NCBI GenBank assembly: GCA_947363565.1
Contig: CANAPP010000018.1
Coordinates: 1 to 55,716 of the forward strand
DNA length: 55,716 nt
Source of the DNA: an uncultured Lachnospiraceae bacterium
GTDB lineage: Bacteria > Bacillota > Clostridia > Lachnospirales > Lachnospiraceae
Direction of reading: 5' to 3'
Numbering within the stretch: the stretch's first letter is position 1; the number at the start of each line of letters is the position of its first letter. Positions 33,054 through 42,037 of the stretch are shown here, one piece after another. The translations under genes were made by a program, and so were the position numbers. The notes below the pieces were generated by a model. The model did not search any database, was not told the DNA's origin, and was given only the letters and a program-made list of their open reading frames with translations.

Positions 33054-34109
33054 TTACTCAGCCATTACTTCTTCTGCCGGCTGTGCTTCCGTCTCTGTTG
33101 CCGGCTCCTCGATCTCTTCTTTCACGATCCTGTCGTCCAGCTGAACAGCAACACTGTTCTTATGTACGCCGAGCTTGGCGTCATACCACGGCTGTCCTGC
33201 AACATACAGCCTTACATCAGAATTCTTACTCTTATTCAGATCGATCACATCATCCACTTTGAGACCATATACATCACGGAAACTTAACTTCGCCGTACCA
33301 AGCTGTACTCGCATATCAAGCGCAGAGTTCCGCAGCTTCTCCATAATGATCTCTCTGCTGTTCGCAATACCATTGTCATAAGCACTTTCGACATTGCGCC
33401 GTTTATCCATGATCAAGAAGATATTCGTCAGAAGATTTCCCGGGATACATACGCTGATGTAACCGCTGGCATTAGGTATCTTCATCTCCAGCATGATGAT
33501 AGCTATCGTCTCATCCATCCCAATCTCCTGGAACATACTCGGCGACTGCTCAAGCCGCCGGTTCTCCACCGACAGATTGATATAATTCTTCCACGAATCC
33601 TTGAATGCGCCAGAAAAATATCCTAACAGCCGTTCATAGAGAGCTAGCTCTATATCTGTATAAGTATACTCCACCGGAAGCTCTGAAGCATCGCCTTCAC
33701 CGCCCAGCATCCGGTCGATCATGTTCGTCACGAGCAACTGGCTGATATGGAATACAATCGGCGGATTCTTGGAATCATCCGGCAGCTTCATATACAGAAG
33801 CACCATGACATCATTCTCTCCAAGGGAATTCCCAAACTCATGATAACGCTGCTCCTCCACGGAAATTACCTCTATCTCACAGTTCATACGCAGTATCCCA
33901 TTAAGCTGCGAAACGATGATCCTGCAGTAATTGTCATGGATACCTTTGAGGATCTTGAGCCGTTCTCTTGTGAACTTCTTCGGGCTGTAAAAATCATATT
34001 TTTTATATTCTTTTTGCTTTTTCTCTTCCGGTTTGGCAGCTCCTGAATTACCTTCCTTCATGGAATTCAACAGCATGTCTATCTGGCTTTGTGATAATAC
34101 ATCTGACAT
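33054..34109 (-). CDS. fliM: C-ring switch protein FliM
   Basis: A 351-residue FliM beginning MSDVLSQSQIDMLLNSM, the CheY-P-binding peptide, then a CheC-like middle domain with MIDRMLGGEG and a C-terminal FliN-like domain. A Glu-rich tail ends the protein. A GTG three codons upstream (34118) is an alternative start and has the closer AAGGAT ribosome site. Confidence 0.95.
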   Translation of the reverse strand: MSDVLSQSQIDMLLNSMKEGNSGAAKPEEKKQKEYKKYDFYSPKKFTRERLKILKGIHDNYCRIIVSQLNGILRMNCEIEVISVEEQRYHEFGNSLGENDVMVLLYMKLPDDSKNPPIVFHISQLLVTNMIDRMLGGEGDASELPVEYTYTDIELALYERLLGYFSGAFKDSWKNYINLSVENRRLEQSPSMFQEIGMDETIAIIMLEMKIPNASGYISVCIPGNLLTNIFLIMDKRRNVESAYDNGIANSREIIMEKLRNSALDMRVQLGTAKLSFRDVYGLKVDDVIDLNKSKNSDVRLYVAGQPWYDAKLGVHKNSVAVQLDDRIVKEEIEEPATETEAQPAEEVMAE

Positions 34110-34126
34110 AATGTTCACATATCCTT

Positions 34127-34984
34127 CTACTCAGTAATGTTGTCGCCGTATACCTGCTTGTAATACTTATCAAGCTGGTTCTCGATATTACCCGTCTTGG
34201 TAATCAAAAGCTCTACTCTCCGGTTCTTCGCCCGGTCTTCCGGCGTATCAAATGATGCGATCGGACGGTGCTGCCCGAAAGCCGAACTGTAAAGCCTGTC
34301 GTCGGCAATAACCTTCTTTTTCTGCAGGTAAGCGGTTACAACTGCGCTCCGCATCGCCGACAGCTCCCGGTCCGTATTGATATTATTCTTCTTATCCGGT
34401 CTTCCCTGTGATGTATGGCCAATGATCTGGATCTGTTCAATCGCCTTCGCACTTGGCTTGATGATCTGCGCAAAACGGTCGATCATCTTCTTCCCGTCTT
34501 CCCGCATTACCCAGTCATCGCCGTCAAAGAATACTTTATCACGAAATGTAATAAATGTATACCCGTCTCCTTTAGCAATTTCTACTTCCGTTGCATCGTC
34601 GGCAAGCTCCTTAAGATCCTGAAGCTGCTCATAGAGAGATTCAAACTGCTCATCGAGCGCCTCCTGCTCCTCCGGGCTTCTCCCAGTATTTTCCTGAGGA
34701 TCATTCAGATCATCCTCATAGATCGCATCCCGGTTGGTATCCTTCGGAAGATCCGTTGTCCCCGGCACATCATCCTCGCCTGGCTGGGTATCCGTTGTAA
34801 CAAGCTGTGATACTTCCTCTGCTGCATCTGGATTAAGACTCTTAACAAGGTTCTCCCACTTTACCTGGTCTACAGATGATATAGAATATAATAGTACGAA
34901 AAAACATAAAAGCAGCGTAACCATGTCGCCGTATGTATCCATCCAGGATGAGCCTTCCTCTGGTGCCTTATTTCTCTTCTTCAT
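34127..34984 (-). CDS. motB: Stator protein MotB
   Basis: A 285-residue MotB with one membrane helix (about 20-40) that starts with the proton-binding Asp20 in YGDMVTLLLCFF. A linker rich in Asp/Glu/Pro (60-120) and a C-terminal OmpA-like peptidoglycan-binding domain (IGHTSQGRPDKKNN, NRRVELLI) follow. Paired with motA. Confidence 0.95.
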   Translation of the reverse strand: MKKRNKAPEEGSSWMDTYGDMVTLLLCFFVLLYSISSVDQVKWENLVKSLNPDAAEEVSQLVTTDTQPGEDDVPGTTDLPKDTNRDAIYEDDLNDPQENTGRSPEEQEALDEQFESLYEQLQDLKELADDATEVEIAKGDGYTFITFRDKVFFDGDDWVMREDGKKMIDRFAQIIKPSAKAIEQIQIIGHTSQGRPDKKNNINTDRELSAMRSAVVTAYLQKKKVIADDRLYSSAFGQHRPIASFDTPEDRAKNRRVELLITKTGNIENQLDKYYKQVYGDNITE

Positions 34985-35006
34985 CTATACTCACTCCAAC
35001 TGTTCA

Positions 35007-35822
35007 CTATTTCTTAGACTTCTTGGATTTCCCTCCGCCCTCTTCGCCGTTCAGAATCTTCTGCTGATTCGTCTGATGGAGCAGGGATACCAGTTTCTCC
35101 TTCAGCACCTTCGGGTTATCCCCGGCCTGAATACCTACAACTCCTTCAATAATTACTTGTTTGTATATTACCTCTTCGTCATTACGGATACGAAGTTTTT
35201 TTGCAATCGGCCCGAAAAGCAGGTTGGCTAAGATACAGCCGTAAAAAGTTGTAACCAAGGCCGTCGCCATACTGACACCCAGACTGTCGGATGAACCTGA
35301 CGACAAGTCCATGGATTTCAGCATGTTAACAAGACCAACAAGAGTTCCGATCATACCGAATGCAGGTGCATAGCTGGATGCTTTTTCATAGATGGCTACT
35401 TCTCCGTCATGACGCTCGATCATACTGCTGACTTCGTTTTCCAATATCTCGCGGACCTTCTCCGCTTCCATCGCGTCTACGACTAAAAGAATTCCTTTTT
35501 TAAAGAAAGGGTCTTCTAACTCATTCGCCTTTTCTTCCAAAACAAGAAGACCGTCTTTTCTTGCCATCTGTGCATATTCAATGATAGTTTCAATAACCGG
35601 TTCCGGCTGAAATTTCTTACCTGAAATCAGCTTCGTCATATGTTTCCCTATCTTTTTCAGCTTGTCGAGAGGGAAACTGGCAATTACTGCACTGAATGTA
35701 CCTCCGAGTACGATGAGAACGCTTCCAGGATCCCAGAAGTTCATAAGGCTTCCGCCTTGCATAACTCCAAATACGATAAATCCAAAGCCGGCTACTACTC
35801 CTATAATTGTTGTCGGATCCAT
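35007..35822 (-). CDS. motA: Stator protein MotA
   Basis: A 271-residue MotA with four membrane helices and the conserved KASSYAPAFGMIGTLVGLVNML stretch. The C-terminal Lys/Gly-rich tail is extra. MotA and MotB form the ion channel that drives rotation; the residues by eye suit proton coupling but sodium is not excluded. Confidence 0.96.
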   Translation of the reverse strand: MDPTTIIGVVAGFGFIVFGVMQGGSLMNFWDPGSVLIVLGGTFSAVIASFPLDKLKKIGKHMTKLISGKKFQPEPVIETIIEYAQMARKDGLLVLEEKANELEDPFFKKGILLVVDAMEAEKVREILENEVSSMIERHDGEVAIYEKASSYAPAFGMIGTLVGLVNMLKSMDLSSGSSDSLGVSMATALVTTFYGCILANLLFGPIAKKLRIRNDEEVIYKQVIIEGVVGIQAGDNPKVLKEKLVSLLHQTNQQKILNGEEGGGKSKKSKK

Positions 35823-35828
35823 AACTAT

Positions 35829-36029
35829 CTACACCTCCACCTTTATCCCGCTTACAATTCTCTGGTTAAACTGAGTCACCTTCTCGATGATCTCCTGCGG
35901 GCTTTCTCTGACGATATGATACCTTCCGTTCATCATCGTAATCTTTGATTCAGGTATCTGTTCAATATATTCAATCTGTCTGTTGTTCACCGTGACGGCT
36001 TCCCCATTCAGTTTTGTCAATACAATCAA
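35829..36029 (-). CDS. flbD: FlbD family protein
   Basis: A 66-residue protein beginning MIVLTKLNGEAVTVNNRQIEYIE, the standard FlbD start, with a conserved middle GRYHIVRES. It normally lies after flgE in Gram-positive flagellar operons, as here. The exact role is not established. Confidence 0.93.
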   Translation of the reverse strand: MIVLTKLNGEAVTVNNRQIEYIEQIPESKITMMNGRYHIVRESPQEIIEKVTQFNQRIVSGIKVEV

Positions 36030-36047
36030 ACCGGAACCTCCTGTCCT

Positions 36048-36078
36048 TAAGGCATCTGCCAGAACGGCAGATGCCTTA
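36048..36078. repeat. 13-bp perfect hairpin between flgE and flbD
   Basis: TAAGGCATCTGCC and GGCAGATGCCTTA pair fully around AGAAC. No U-tract follows on the minus strand; AGGACAGGAGG, the flbD ribosome site, comes next. It may trim flgE mRNA or partially terminate, giving more hook protein than stator. Confidence 0.85.
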
Positions 36079-36119
36079 TCCTGCCTTCATCAATTGCTTA
36101 TGTATATTAACTATATGCA

Positions 36120-37079
36120 CTATCGCTTCATATTAACAAGCTGCTCAAGTATCTCGTCCGTTACTGTTATAATCTTTGTGTTTGCCTGATATCCGCGCTG
36201 CGTGGTAATCATCGTAGCAAAGTCAAACGCAAGATCTGTGTTGGACATCTCGAGGAAACCGCTGTTGATAAGTCCAGTCGCTTCCGTTGTCGGCATACCG
36301 ACAATTCTTCCAGAGTTATTACCCACCTCGTAATAGTAACCAGTTTTCTGGTTCAAACCATTGGGATTCTCTACATTAGCAACTGCAATCTGCCCGATAG
36401 TGATAATCTGTTTATCCACAGTTGTACCTACAACCGTACCATCCTGGCCAATACGCCATGATGTGACCGTATACAGCTCTCCATTTGCGTCTGCATCCTC
36501 ACTCAGCGGCACTCTTATCGGAACCAATTGCGTATAATTCATTGTTACGTTTCCGTTTTCATCCTTCTCCTGGCTAACAGGCGCATAACCATATACATAA
36601 TTACCATTATCATCTACCAGGTAACCATTCGCATCCGGATTAAAGATACCGACTCTTGAGAAATATGCCCCGCCGCCCGAAAGATCGATTCCGTTCACAT
36701 CACTTCCCTGTATCTCTATCTGAGTGTTTAATGTCTGATCATTGTAAGGTCCTACAATGAAGAATCCCGGTCCGCTGATCTGACAATCAAGGTCGTTCCC
36801 TGTATACTGCCCATTAGACGTTCCAAAATTCGTGCTTACAGAACTCACAACTGCACCATAACCCAACTGAGAGGTGTTGATACCTCCCAAAGTACCTACC
36901 GTCGGATTATCTGTTCCACTCTGACCATTTTTTAAACTCGTATACACAGAATCCTGAAAGTTTGTTGTTCTTGACTTATAACCCCATGTATTAACGTTCG
37001 CAATATTATTTCCAAGTACATCTAATCTTGTCTGATGTGCTTTTAAACCTGCAATTGCAGCATTCATTGATTTGACCAT
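36120..37079 (-). CDS. flgE: Hook protein FlgE
   Basis: A 319-residue hook protein with NNIANVNTWGYKSRTTNFQD and LEMSNTDLAFDFATMITTQRGYQANTKII at the ends, the paired rod/hook motifs. The length is moderate. Start ATG with AAAGGAAG nine bases upstream. Confidence 0.93.
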   Translation of the reverse strand: MVKSMNAAIAGLKAHQTRLDVLGNNIANVNTWGYKSRTTNFQDSVYTSLKNGQSGTDNPTVGTLGGINTSQLGYGAVVSSVSTNFGTSNGQYTGNDLDCQISGPGFFIVGPYNDQTLNTQIEIQGSDVNGIDLSGGGAYFSRVGIFNPDANGYLVDDNGNYVYGYAPVSQEKDENGNVTMNYTQLVPIRVPLSEDADANGELYTVTSWRIGQDGTVVGTTVDKQIITIGQIAVANVENPNGLNQKTGYYYEVGNNSGRIVGMPTTEATGLINSGFLEMSNTDLAFDFATMITTQRGYQANTKIITVTDEILEQLVNMKR

Positions 37080-37164
37080 ATGCTTATACTTCCTTTCTTA
37101 AACCTGATGTACCGCCGGTTCCTGTCATTCGGACCAGAACCCTTCGCCTCCACATGTGGTCCGG

Positions 37165-37545
37165 CTAGAATAAAACGGCACTGTCAATATTGGTAAATAT
37201 ATTCTCTTTCATCTCTCTCTCTGTCATCATCGTGATAATCGTATTATTCGGGATATTCACGATAAAGGCGCTCTTATCGCCAATCAGCACTGCATCCTTT
37301 GAGCCTTTATCCCTGGCCTTCTGCACTGCCTGGTTCAAATTGCTAAGAAGTCCCGGCGTCACCTCCATACCGCGGGACTGCATACGCTGTGCGGCATGTT
37401 TGGAAAACTGCACTCCACTCTTTTTGTACTCCGCCTGCAGCGAGTCCGCAAAGCTTGCAGAACCTGTCTTCTCCGGTACGTTGAGCTGATGAGAAAGCTT
37501 TAACTCTGATATGTTCGATATATTTGTAAGCTTTGAGACACTCAT
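37165..37545 (-). CDS. TIGR02530 flagellar operon protein
   Basis: A 126-residue protein with FSKHAAQRMQSRGMEVTP, the hallmark of TIGR02530, which sits between flgD and flgE in Firmicutes. It may act in hook assembly; the function is not proven. Its gap to flgE (37080-37164) holds nested inverted repeats, including CGGACCA/TGGTCCG. Confidence 0.88.
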   Translation of the reverse strand: MSVSKLTNISNISELKLSHQLNVPEKTGSASFADSLQAEYKKSGVQFSKHAAQRMQSRGMEVTPGLLSNLNQAVQKARDKGSKDAVLIGDKSAFIVNIPNNTIITMMTEREMKENIFTNIDSAVLF

Positions 37546-37593
37546 CGCTTTCCACCGCCTTTCTGCTGCGCCTAAATGGGCTGCATCACTATT

Positions 37594-38157
37594 CTACACT
37601 GACTCATCTTTGGAAGTCTCACCGCTTCCCTCTGTCGAGTCTCCACCTTCCGTTTTATCCCCTTCTTCTTTATCAATCTCATCCTGAGTTTTTACCTCTC
37701 CAACGGACATAATCTGTGACATCTTATATTCCTTATCTCCAATAAAAACTGTCGGACTGTCTCCTGCAAGAGAAACTCCTGTAATCGTACCCTTTGTGTA
37801 CTCTCCGGTTCCACGCCCTAATTCATCTACCTCTGCAACTCTTACTTCTTTCCCAAGCATAGACGTTGCGTAAGTAATCATACTGGTTGATGTCATCTGA
37901 GCCATCGCTGTGATCATCTTAGACTGAACTAACGTTGACATAAGTTCTGATGTATCCATCGGATTATCCGGATCCTGATACTGCATCTGCGCTGCCATCA
38001 GCTTGTAGAAATCCGTCATGGTCATCTCTTCTGTCGTTGCTGATACATTATTTCTATTATACACGGTACCGGCTGCCTGCTGAGCTGCATCTGTCCTCGC
38101 ATAATTATTCGCTGCCACCGTCTGTACCGCTGTATTACTGATTCCGTCTACTGGCAT
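37594..38157 (-). CDS. flgD: Hook cap protein FlgD
   Basis: A 187-residue FlgD with the conserved TDFYKLMAAQMQYQDPDNPMD and a MISYATSMLGKEV-like stretch. FlgD caps the growing hook. The C-terminus ends in an acidic Glu/Gly/Ser tail in place of the larger tudor/fibronectin domains seen in proteobacteria. Confidence 0.94.
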   Translation of the reverse strand: MPVDGISNTAVQTVAANNYARTDAAQQAAGTVYNRNNVSATTEEMTMTDFYKLMAAQMQYQDPDNPMDTSELMSTLVQSKMITAMAQMTSTSMITYATSMLGKEVRVAEVDELGRGTGEYTKGTITGVSLAGDSPTVFIGDKEYKMSQIMSVGEVKTQDEIDKEEGDKTEGGDSTEGSGETSKDESV

Positions 38158-38203
38158 ATCTTCTCTCCTTTCTCATCGTCATATTATTATACTTTCTCTT
38201 GTT

Positions 38204-39376
38204 TTATGCAAGCCCTAACCGAAGCTGCTGCAAAAAGTCTGCGGAACCAGCTTCCTGCTCCATCCTCCTGCGGCTCTCCTCGTGCCTGTGTTCCTGCTCA
38301 TCCTTCTGCGCCTGTGCGCCGGTATCATTACGTCCTTCGTCATAAAAACGGGATTCCGGGTTGGACTTATCTTCCACAACAACATCCATCTTGTCACCGA
38401 GCGTGCCCTCGAGCATCCGGCCAAGCTCTGATGCCTTGCTGGACATCGCTTCCATCGCCCTGGCATTGGTACAGATGATTGATACCGTAGTCTCTCCGGC
38501 CTCAATCGCCACCTTAACTAAAAGTGAACCTAAGTGTTTCGGTGTCAGGCTGATCTCTAACTCCTGCCTGCCGCTGCTTAACTGCTTCGCTATGATGTCC
38601 TTGAGCATATTCGTGTACTCCGGCTTGATCTCACCTGTATTGGTGACCTCTACCTTCGCTTCAACCACGCCGCTGTCACTGCTTCCCTGCTGCTGGATGT
38701 AAGACATGCCTGCCTTATCTGCCGCCGCTTCTGCCTTGACGTCCACAACGCCATTCTCCTCTTTCACCGCATCAAAAGCATTTGCTTTATCCTCAGTGTT
38801 CGAAGCCGCCTGCTGTCCCTGGGCATCCGTCTGGTTTTCCGGGACATTCATCCTCACCGCAAGCTCCTCCGGATTGATTGTCAGATCAGATTCTGCAAGA
38901 GCTTCCTGCGGTAAATCTTTAACAAATCCTGTCCCCATTAACTGACTGGTCGCTGTCTGCTGTTCAGGCAGATCTGCTACTTGCAGTGCCACATCCACTT
39001 CTTTGGCTACCTCAGTTGCATCTTGCCCCCAGAGTGGCTTTGTACCCTCTGCTGTTTTAACGCCTTCTGCGTCCATCTGCATGAGACCTGCCAGTGCACC
39101 CTGGCCTTCAACACCTTCCTGCACAAGTATCCCCTGCTGTCCCGGACTTTCCTGTACTGCCTGGATGCTCTCAGTACCCTTCTCTGCGGCAGGAGCATCC
39201 TTCTGGTCATAGGTCTGGCGCTCTGCCTGGGCATTGGCTGAATTCGCTGACCCGGCTGCATCTGTAAGTGCCTGGCTGAAAGCCGACTTATCGTCAGAAG
39301 TCTTCTTGTTCTTCTGTGCCTGGGAAGCTTTTGAACTGCCTGTTGATTTCACAGCGTTCACAATGTTATTCACCAT
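38204..39376 (-). CDS. fliK: Hook-length control protein FliK
   Basis: A 390-residue FliK. The N-terminal two thirds are Gln/Ala/Glu-rich and disordered. The C-terminal domain (about 265-340), ELEISLTPKHLGSLLVKV, matches the FliK substrate-switch domain that contacts FlhB. FliK measures the hook and triggers the export switch. Confidence 0.93.
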   Translation of the reverse strand: MVNNIVNAVKSTGSSKASQAQKNKKTSDDKSAFSQALTDAAGSANSANAQAERQTYDQKDAPAAEKGTESIQAVQESPGQQGILVQEGVEGQGALAGLMQMDAEGVKTAEGTKPLWGQDATEVAKEVDVALQVADLPEQQTATSQLMGTGFVKDLPQEALAESDLTINPEELAVRMNVPENQTDAQGQQAASNTEDKANAFDAVKEENGVVDVKAEAAADKAGMSYIQQQGSSDSGVVEAKVEVTNTGEIKPEYTNMLKDIIAKQLSSGRQELEISLTPKHLGSLLVKVAIEAGETTVSIICTNARAMEAMSSKASELGRMLEGTLGDKMDVVVEDKSNPESRFYDEGRNDTGAQAQKDEQEHRHEESRRRMEQEAGSADFLQQLRLGLA

Positions 39377-39430
39377 GCTTTCTACCTCCTTTCTTTCTCA
39401 AAAAGACAAATTGTCAATCTGTCTCTTTAT

Positions 39431-39460
39431 ATTATATAACATTCTATAGTAATCTGTAAA
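39431..39460 (-). promoter_or_regulatory. Internal sigma-A promoter before fliK
   Basis: Minus strand: TTTACA (39455-39460), 18-bp spacer, TATAAT (39431-39436), in the gap after fliJ. A dyad GACAATTTGTC follows near 39410 and could be an operator. This would give hook genes a second, independent start. Confidence 0.55.
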
Positions 39461-39470
39461 TCAGAAATTA

Positions 39471-39914
39471 CTACCGCGCGACAATCAGCCCATGATTTAC
39501 AAATTCTTCCACGAGCTGCTCTTGTTCTTTTTGAACTTCTTTATTATATTCTTCCAGCTTTTTCTCCTTTAGTTTGTCAAGTGAAGTAGTATCTGTCTTT
39601 GCTGCGATCAGCTCTTTCCTCTTCTTCTCTTCCCGCACTTTAAGAGCTTTAATCCTCTGGGTCACCCGGAACATCTCACCTTTAAGATATTCCAGATAGT
39701 TTTCATAAGTATGTATTCTGAGTATCTGGCACCCTTCCTCCTGCTCTTTCTTCATCTGCTGTCTGATCTCTACATCCTTGCCGCTCAGCTCCCGGAACAT
39801 ATTTTCCTGAAGTCTGATCTCATGCATGATGGCCGCATGTTCATTGCGGATACTGTCTTCATACTGGCGCTTAAACTCAAGTACCTTATCAAGCGCAAAT
39901 GCGAATTTTTTCAC
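39471..39914 (-). CDS. fliJ: Export protein FliJ
   Basis: A 147-residue, almost fully coiled-coil protein starting MKKFAFALDKVLEFKRQYEDSIRNEHA, the usual FliJ start. FliJ is the stalk in the FliI ring. It follows fliI by 20 bases. Confidence 0.92.
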   Translation of the reverse strand: MKKFAFALDKVLEFKRQYEDSIRNEHAAIMHEIRLQENMFRELSGKDVEIRQQMKKEQEEGCQILRIHTYENYLEYLKGEMFRVTQRIKALKVREEKKRKELIAAKTDTTSLDKLKEKKLEEYNKEVQKEQEQLVEEFVNHGLIVAR

Positions 39915-39934
39915 CGTAATGTCCCCCAGTATTA

Positions 39935-41239
39935 TTATTTATCAAACATATCCTGCAGAAGCTTTACCGTCTCTTCCACCGTACACGGTTCTTCTACGTT
40001 CTGCATAAGGAACTGGTTGATCTGCTTGATTTTAGCAATCGCATAATCCAGTTCCGGATTCGTCCCCGACTTGTAAGCCCCTATGGAAATCAAATCCTCG
40101 TTCTGTATATAGAGACTGTACAAATCCCTAAGTCTCCCCGCCAGCTTTTTGTGCTCCGGTGTCGCAATTGACGACATCAGACGGGAAATGCTTGCGTTGA
40201 TATCTATTGCCGGATAGTGATTGGAATTCGCAAGCTTCCGGCTAAGCACGATATGACCGTCCAAGATACCGCGGACGGTATCAGCAATCGGCTCATTCGT
40301 ATCGTCTCCTTCTACTAATACGGTGTATACCCCGGTAATAGAACCAGTATCGAAATTTCCGCTCCGCTCGAGGAGCTTCGGGAATTCCGCATAGATCGAA
40401 GGTGTATATCCTCTGGCAATCGGCGGCTCTCCGGTTGCCAGCCCAATCTCTCTCTGCGCCATGGCAAAACGTGTCAGTGAATCCATCATCAGAAGGACAT
40501 CGTTGCCCTGGTCTTTAAAATACTCTGCAATCGTCGTCGCCACCATCGGACACTTCATCCGAAGCATGGCCGGCTGATCGGACGTCGCCACAACCAGTAC
40601 TGAGCGCTTCATGCCTTCCGGCCCCAGATCCCGCTCAACGAACTCCAAGACCTCTCTTCCACGCTCCCCGACAAGGGCGATCACGTTAATATCCGCCTTT
40701 ACATTACGGGCAATCATCCCCATCAAAGTACTCTTGCCCACACCGCTCCCGGCAAATATACCGATACGCTGACCCTTGCCTATGGTATTCAGCCCATCGA
40801 TCGCCTTGACGCCAAATTCCAGTGTCTCCCGAATAGGCGGCCGGTCAAGCGGATTGATATTGGGACTTTCTACATAGTAATATTTGCCCGACTCAAAAGC
40901 TCCTTTATTGTCGATCGGATGTCCGAGGGCGTCGATGATCCTGCCCCGCAAAAACTCTCCTACCGGAATCTTCAGCCGCTTTCTCGTGTTGCGGACATAA
41001 CTGTCTGACCCAATACCATTAATATTCTCATATGCCATCAATTGTACCTTGTCATCCCGAAAACCTACAACTTCCGCCGGAATTTCTTTTTTCTGCTTCT
41101 CGTTGTAGATAAGGACGATATCACCGATACTCGTATTACTGCCGGATGCCTGCATGGACATCCCTGTGATATTCTCTATCTTTCCGATATAGCTGATCGT
41201 CTCGGCATTCAGGATCATACCCGGCAGTTCTTTAAGCAT
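39935..41239 (-). CDS. fliI: Export ATPase FliI
   Basis: A 434-residue ATPase with Walker A GIFAGSGVGKST, GERGREV and a Walker B LLMMDSLTRFA. It powers delivery of export substrates. Length is typical. Confidence 0.97.
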   Translation of the reverse strand: MLKELPGMILNAETISYIGKIENITGMSMQASGSNTSIGDIVLIYNEKQKKEIPAEVVGFRDDKVQLMAYENINGIGSDSYVRNTRKRLKIPVGEFLRGRIIDALGHPIDNKGAFESGKYYYVESPNINPLDRPPIRETLEFGVKAIDGLNTIGKGQRIGIFAGSGVGKSTLMGMIARNVKADINVIALVGERGREVLEFVERDLGPEGMKRSVLVVATSDQPAMLRMKCPMVATTIAEYFKDQGNDVLLMMDSLTRFAMAQREIGLATGEPPIARGYTPSIYAEFPKLLERSGNFDTGSITGVYTVLVEGDDTNEPIADTVRGILDGHIVLSRKLANSNHYPAIDINASISRLMSSIATPEHKKLAGRLRDLYSLYIQNEDLISIGAYKSGTNPELDYAIAKIKQINQFLMQNVEEPCTVEETVKLLQDMFDK

Positions 41240-41254
41240 ACATTCTCAGCTCCT

Positions 41255-42037
41255 TTACAATCTGGCATTATTCATGATCTCACGTATATTCTCAAGCTGT
41301 GTTCCCACGCTCACATCAATGATCTCATCCGGGCGCTCGACAATACATGTCCCTGTCTCTTCACCTTCCATGATGATAATCTTCACGGTATCGGATAGAT
41401 TACCAAGCTCCTGTAAAAACCTCGGATCCGCGCTGATATCCCGCCCAATCTCCTGGGTGGAACCGATATATATCTTCGCCCACGCGCTTTTCTTTAACTT
41501 CTCCGTAGCCGCCAGGATCATCCGCTCAATCACCCTGGCATTAGAGCGGAGACTGGTACGGACAATCTTTTCGCCTATGGCAAGGGAAACCTCCTTCAGA
41601 TCATCCATATATTTTTCAAGAGTCTTTGCCTTCTGCGTTTCTACATCAAGGATGCATGCCGCCAGCATATCCTCGAGTTCCACGATTTTTTTATGGTAAT
41701 TGTCAAGGCCCTGTGCCTCTCCCTCCCGGAACCCCTCTTCATAACCGGCTTTTCGGCCCGCCTCAAGCCCTTCTTCATAAGCATCATGCTTAATCCGCTC
41801 CGCAGCGTCCCTGGCGTTCTCCAGAACCTTTTCCGCCTGCAGCATCATCTCATCCATCTGCCGCTGCCATTCTGCCTTCTGCCTTTCTTCCTCGGAAGGC
41901 TCTTCACACTCCATGCTGTCTATATCGTCTCTCGCTTCCAGAATGGTCTCAATCTCTCGTTTCACATCAAACAGTGGATATTCGAAGGTGCTTTGTATCT
42001 CGTCCGGCACCTGCGATGTCTTCACTACTCTATACAA
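41255..42037 (-). CDS. fliH: Export regulator FliH
   Basis: A 260-residue protein with a Gly-poor coiled-coil middle (about 70-130) and a C-terminal domain holding FliH-like segments (KSAWAKIYIGSTQEI, GTCIVERPDEIIDVSVGTQLENI). It regulates FliI. The start is TTG with AAGGA eight bases upstream, overlapping the fliG stop. Confidence 0.9.
   Translation of the reverse strand: MYRVVKTSQVPDEIQSTFEYPLFDVKREIETILEARDDIDSMECEEPSEEERQKAEWQRQMDEMMLQAEKVLENARDAAERIKHDAYEEGLEAGRKAGYEEGFREGEAQGLDNYHKKIVELEDMLAACILDVETQKAKTLEKYMDDLKEVSLAIGEKIVRTSLRSNARVIERMILAATEKLKKSAWAKIYIGSTQEIGRDISADPRFLQELGNLSDTVKIIIMEGEETGTCIVERPDEIIDVSVGTQLENIREIMNNARL

Noticed and set aside
41921-41935. A GACGATAT match inside fliH as a sigma-28 promoter
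   Set aside because: No TAAT-like -35 lies 14-16 bases upstream and it is within coding sequence; a similar match in flgK near 11086 fails for the same reason.
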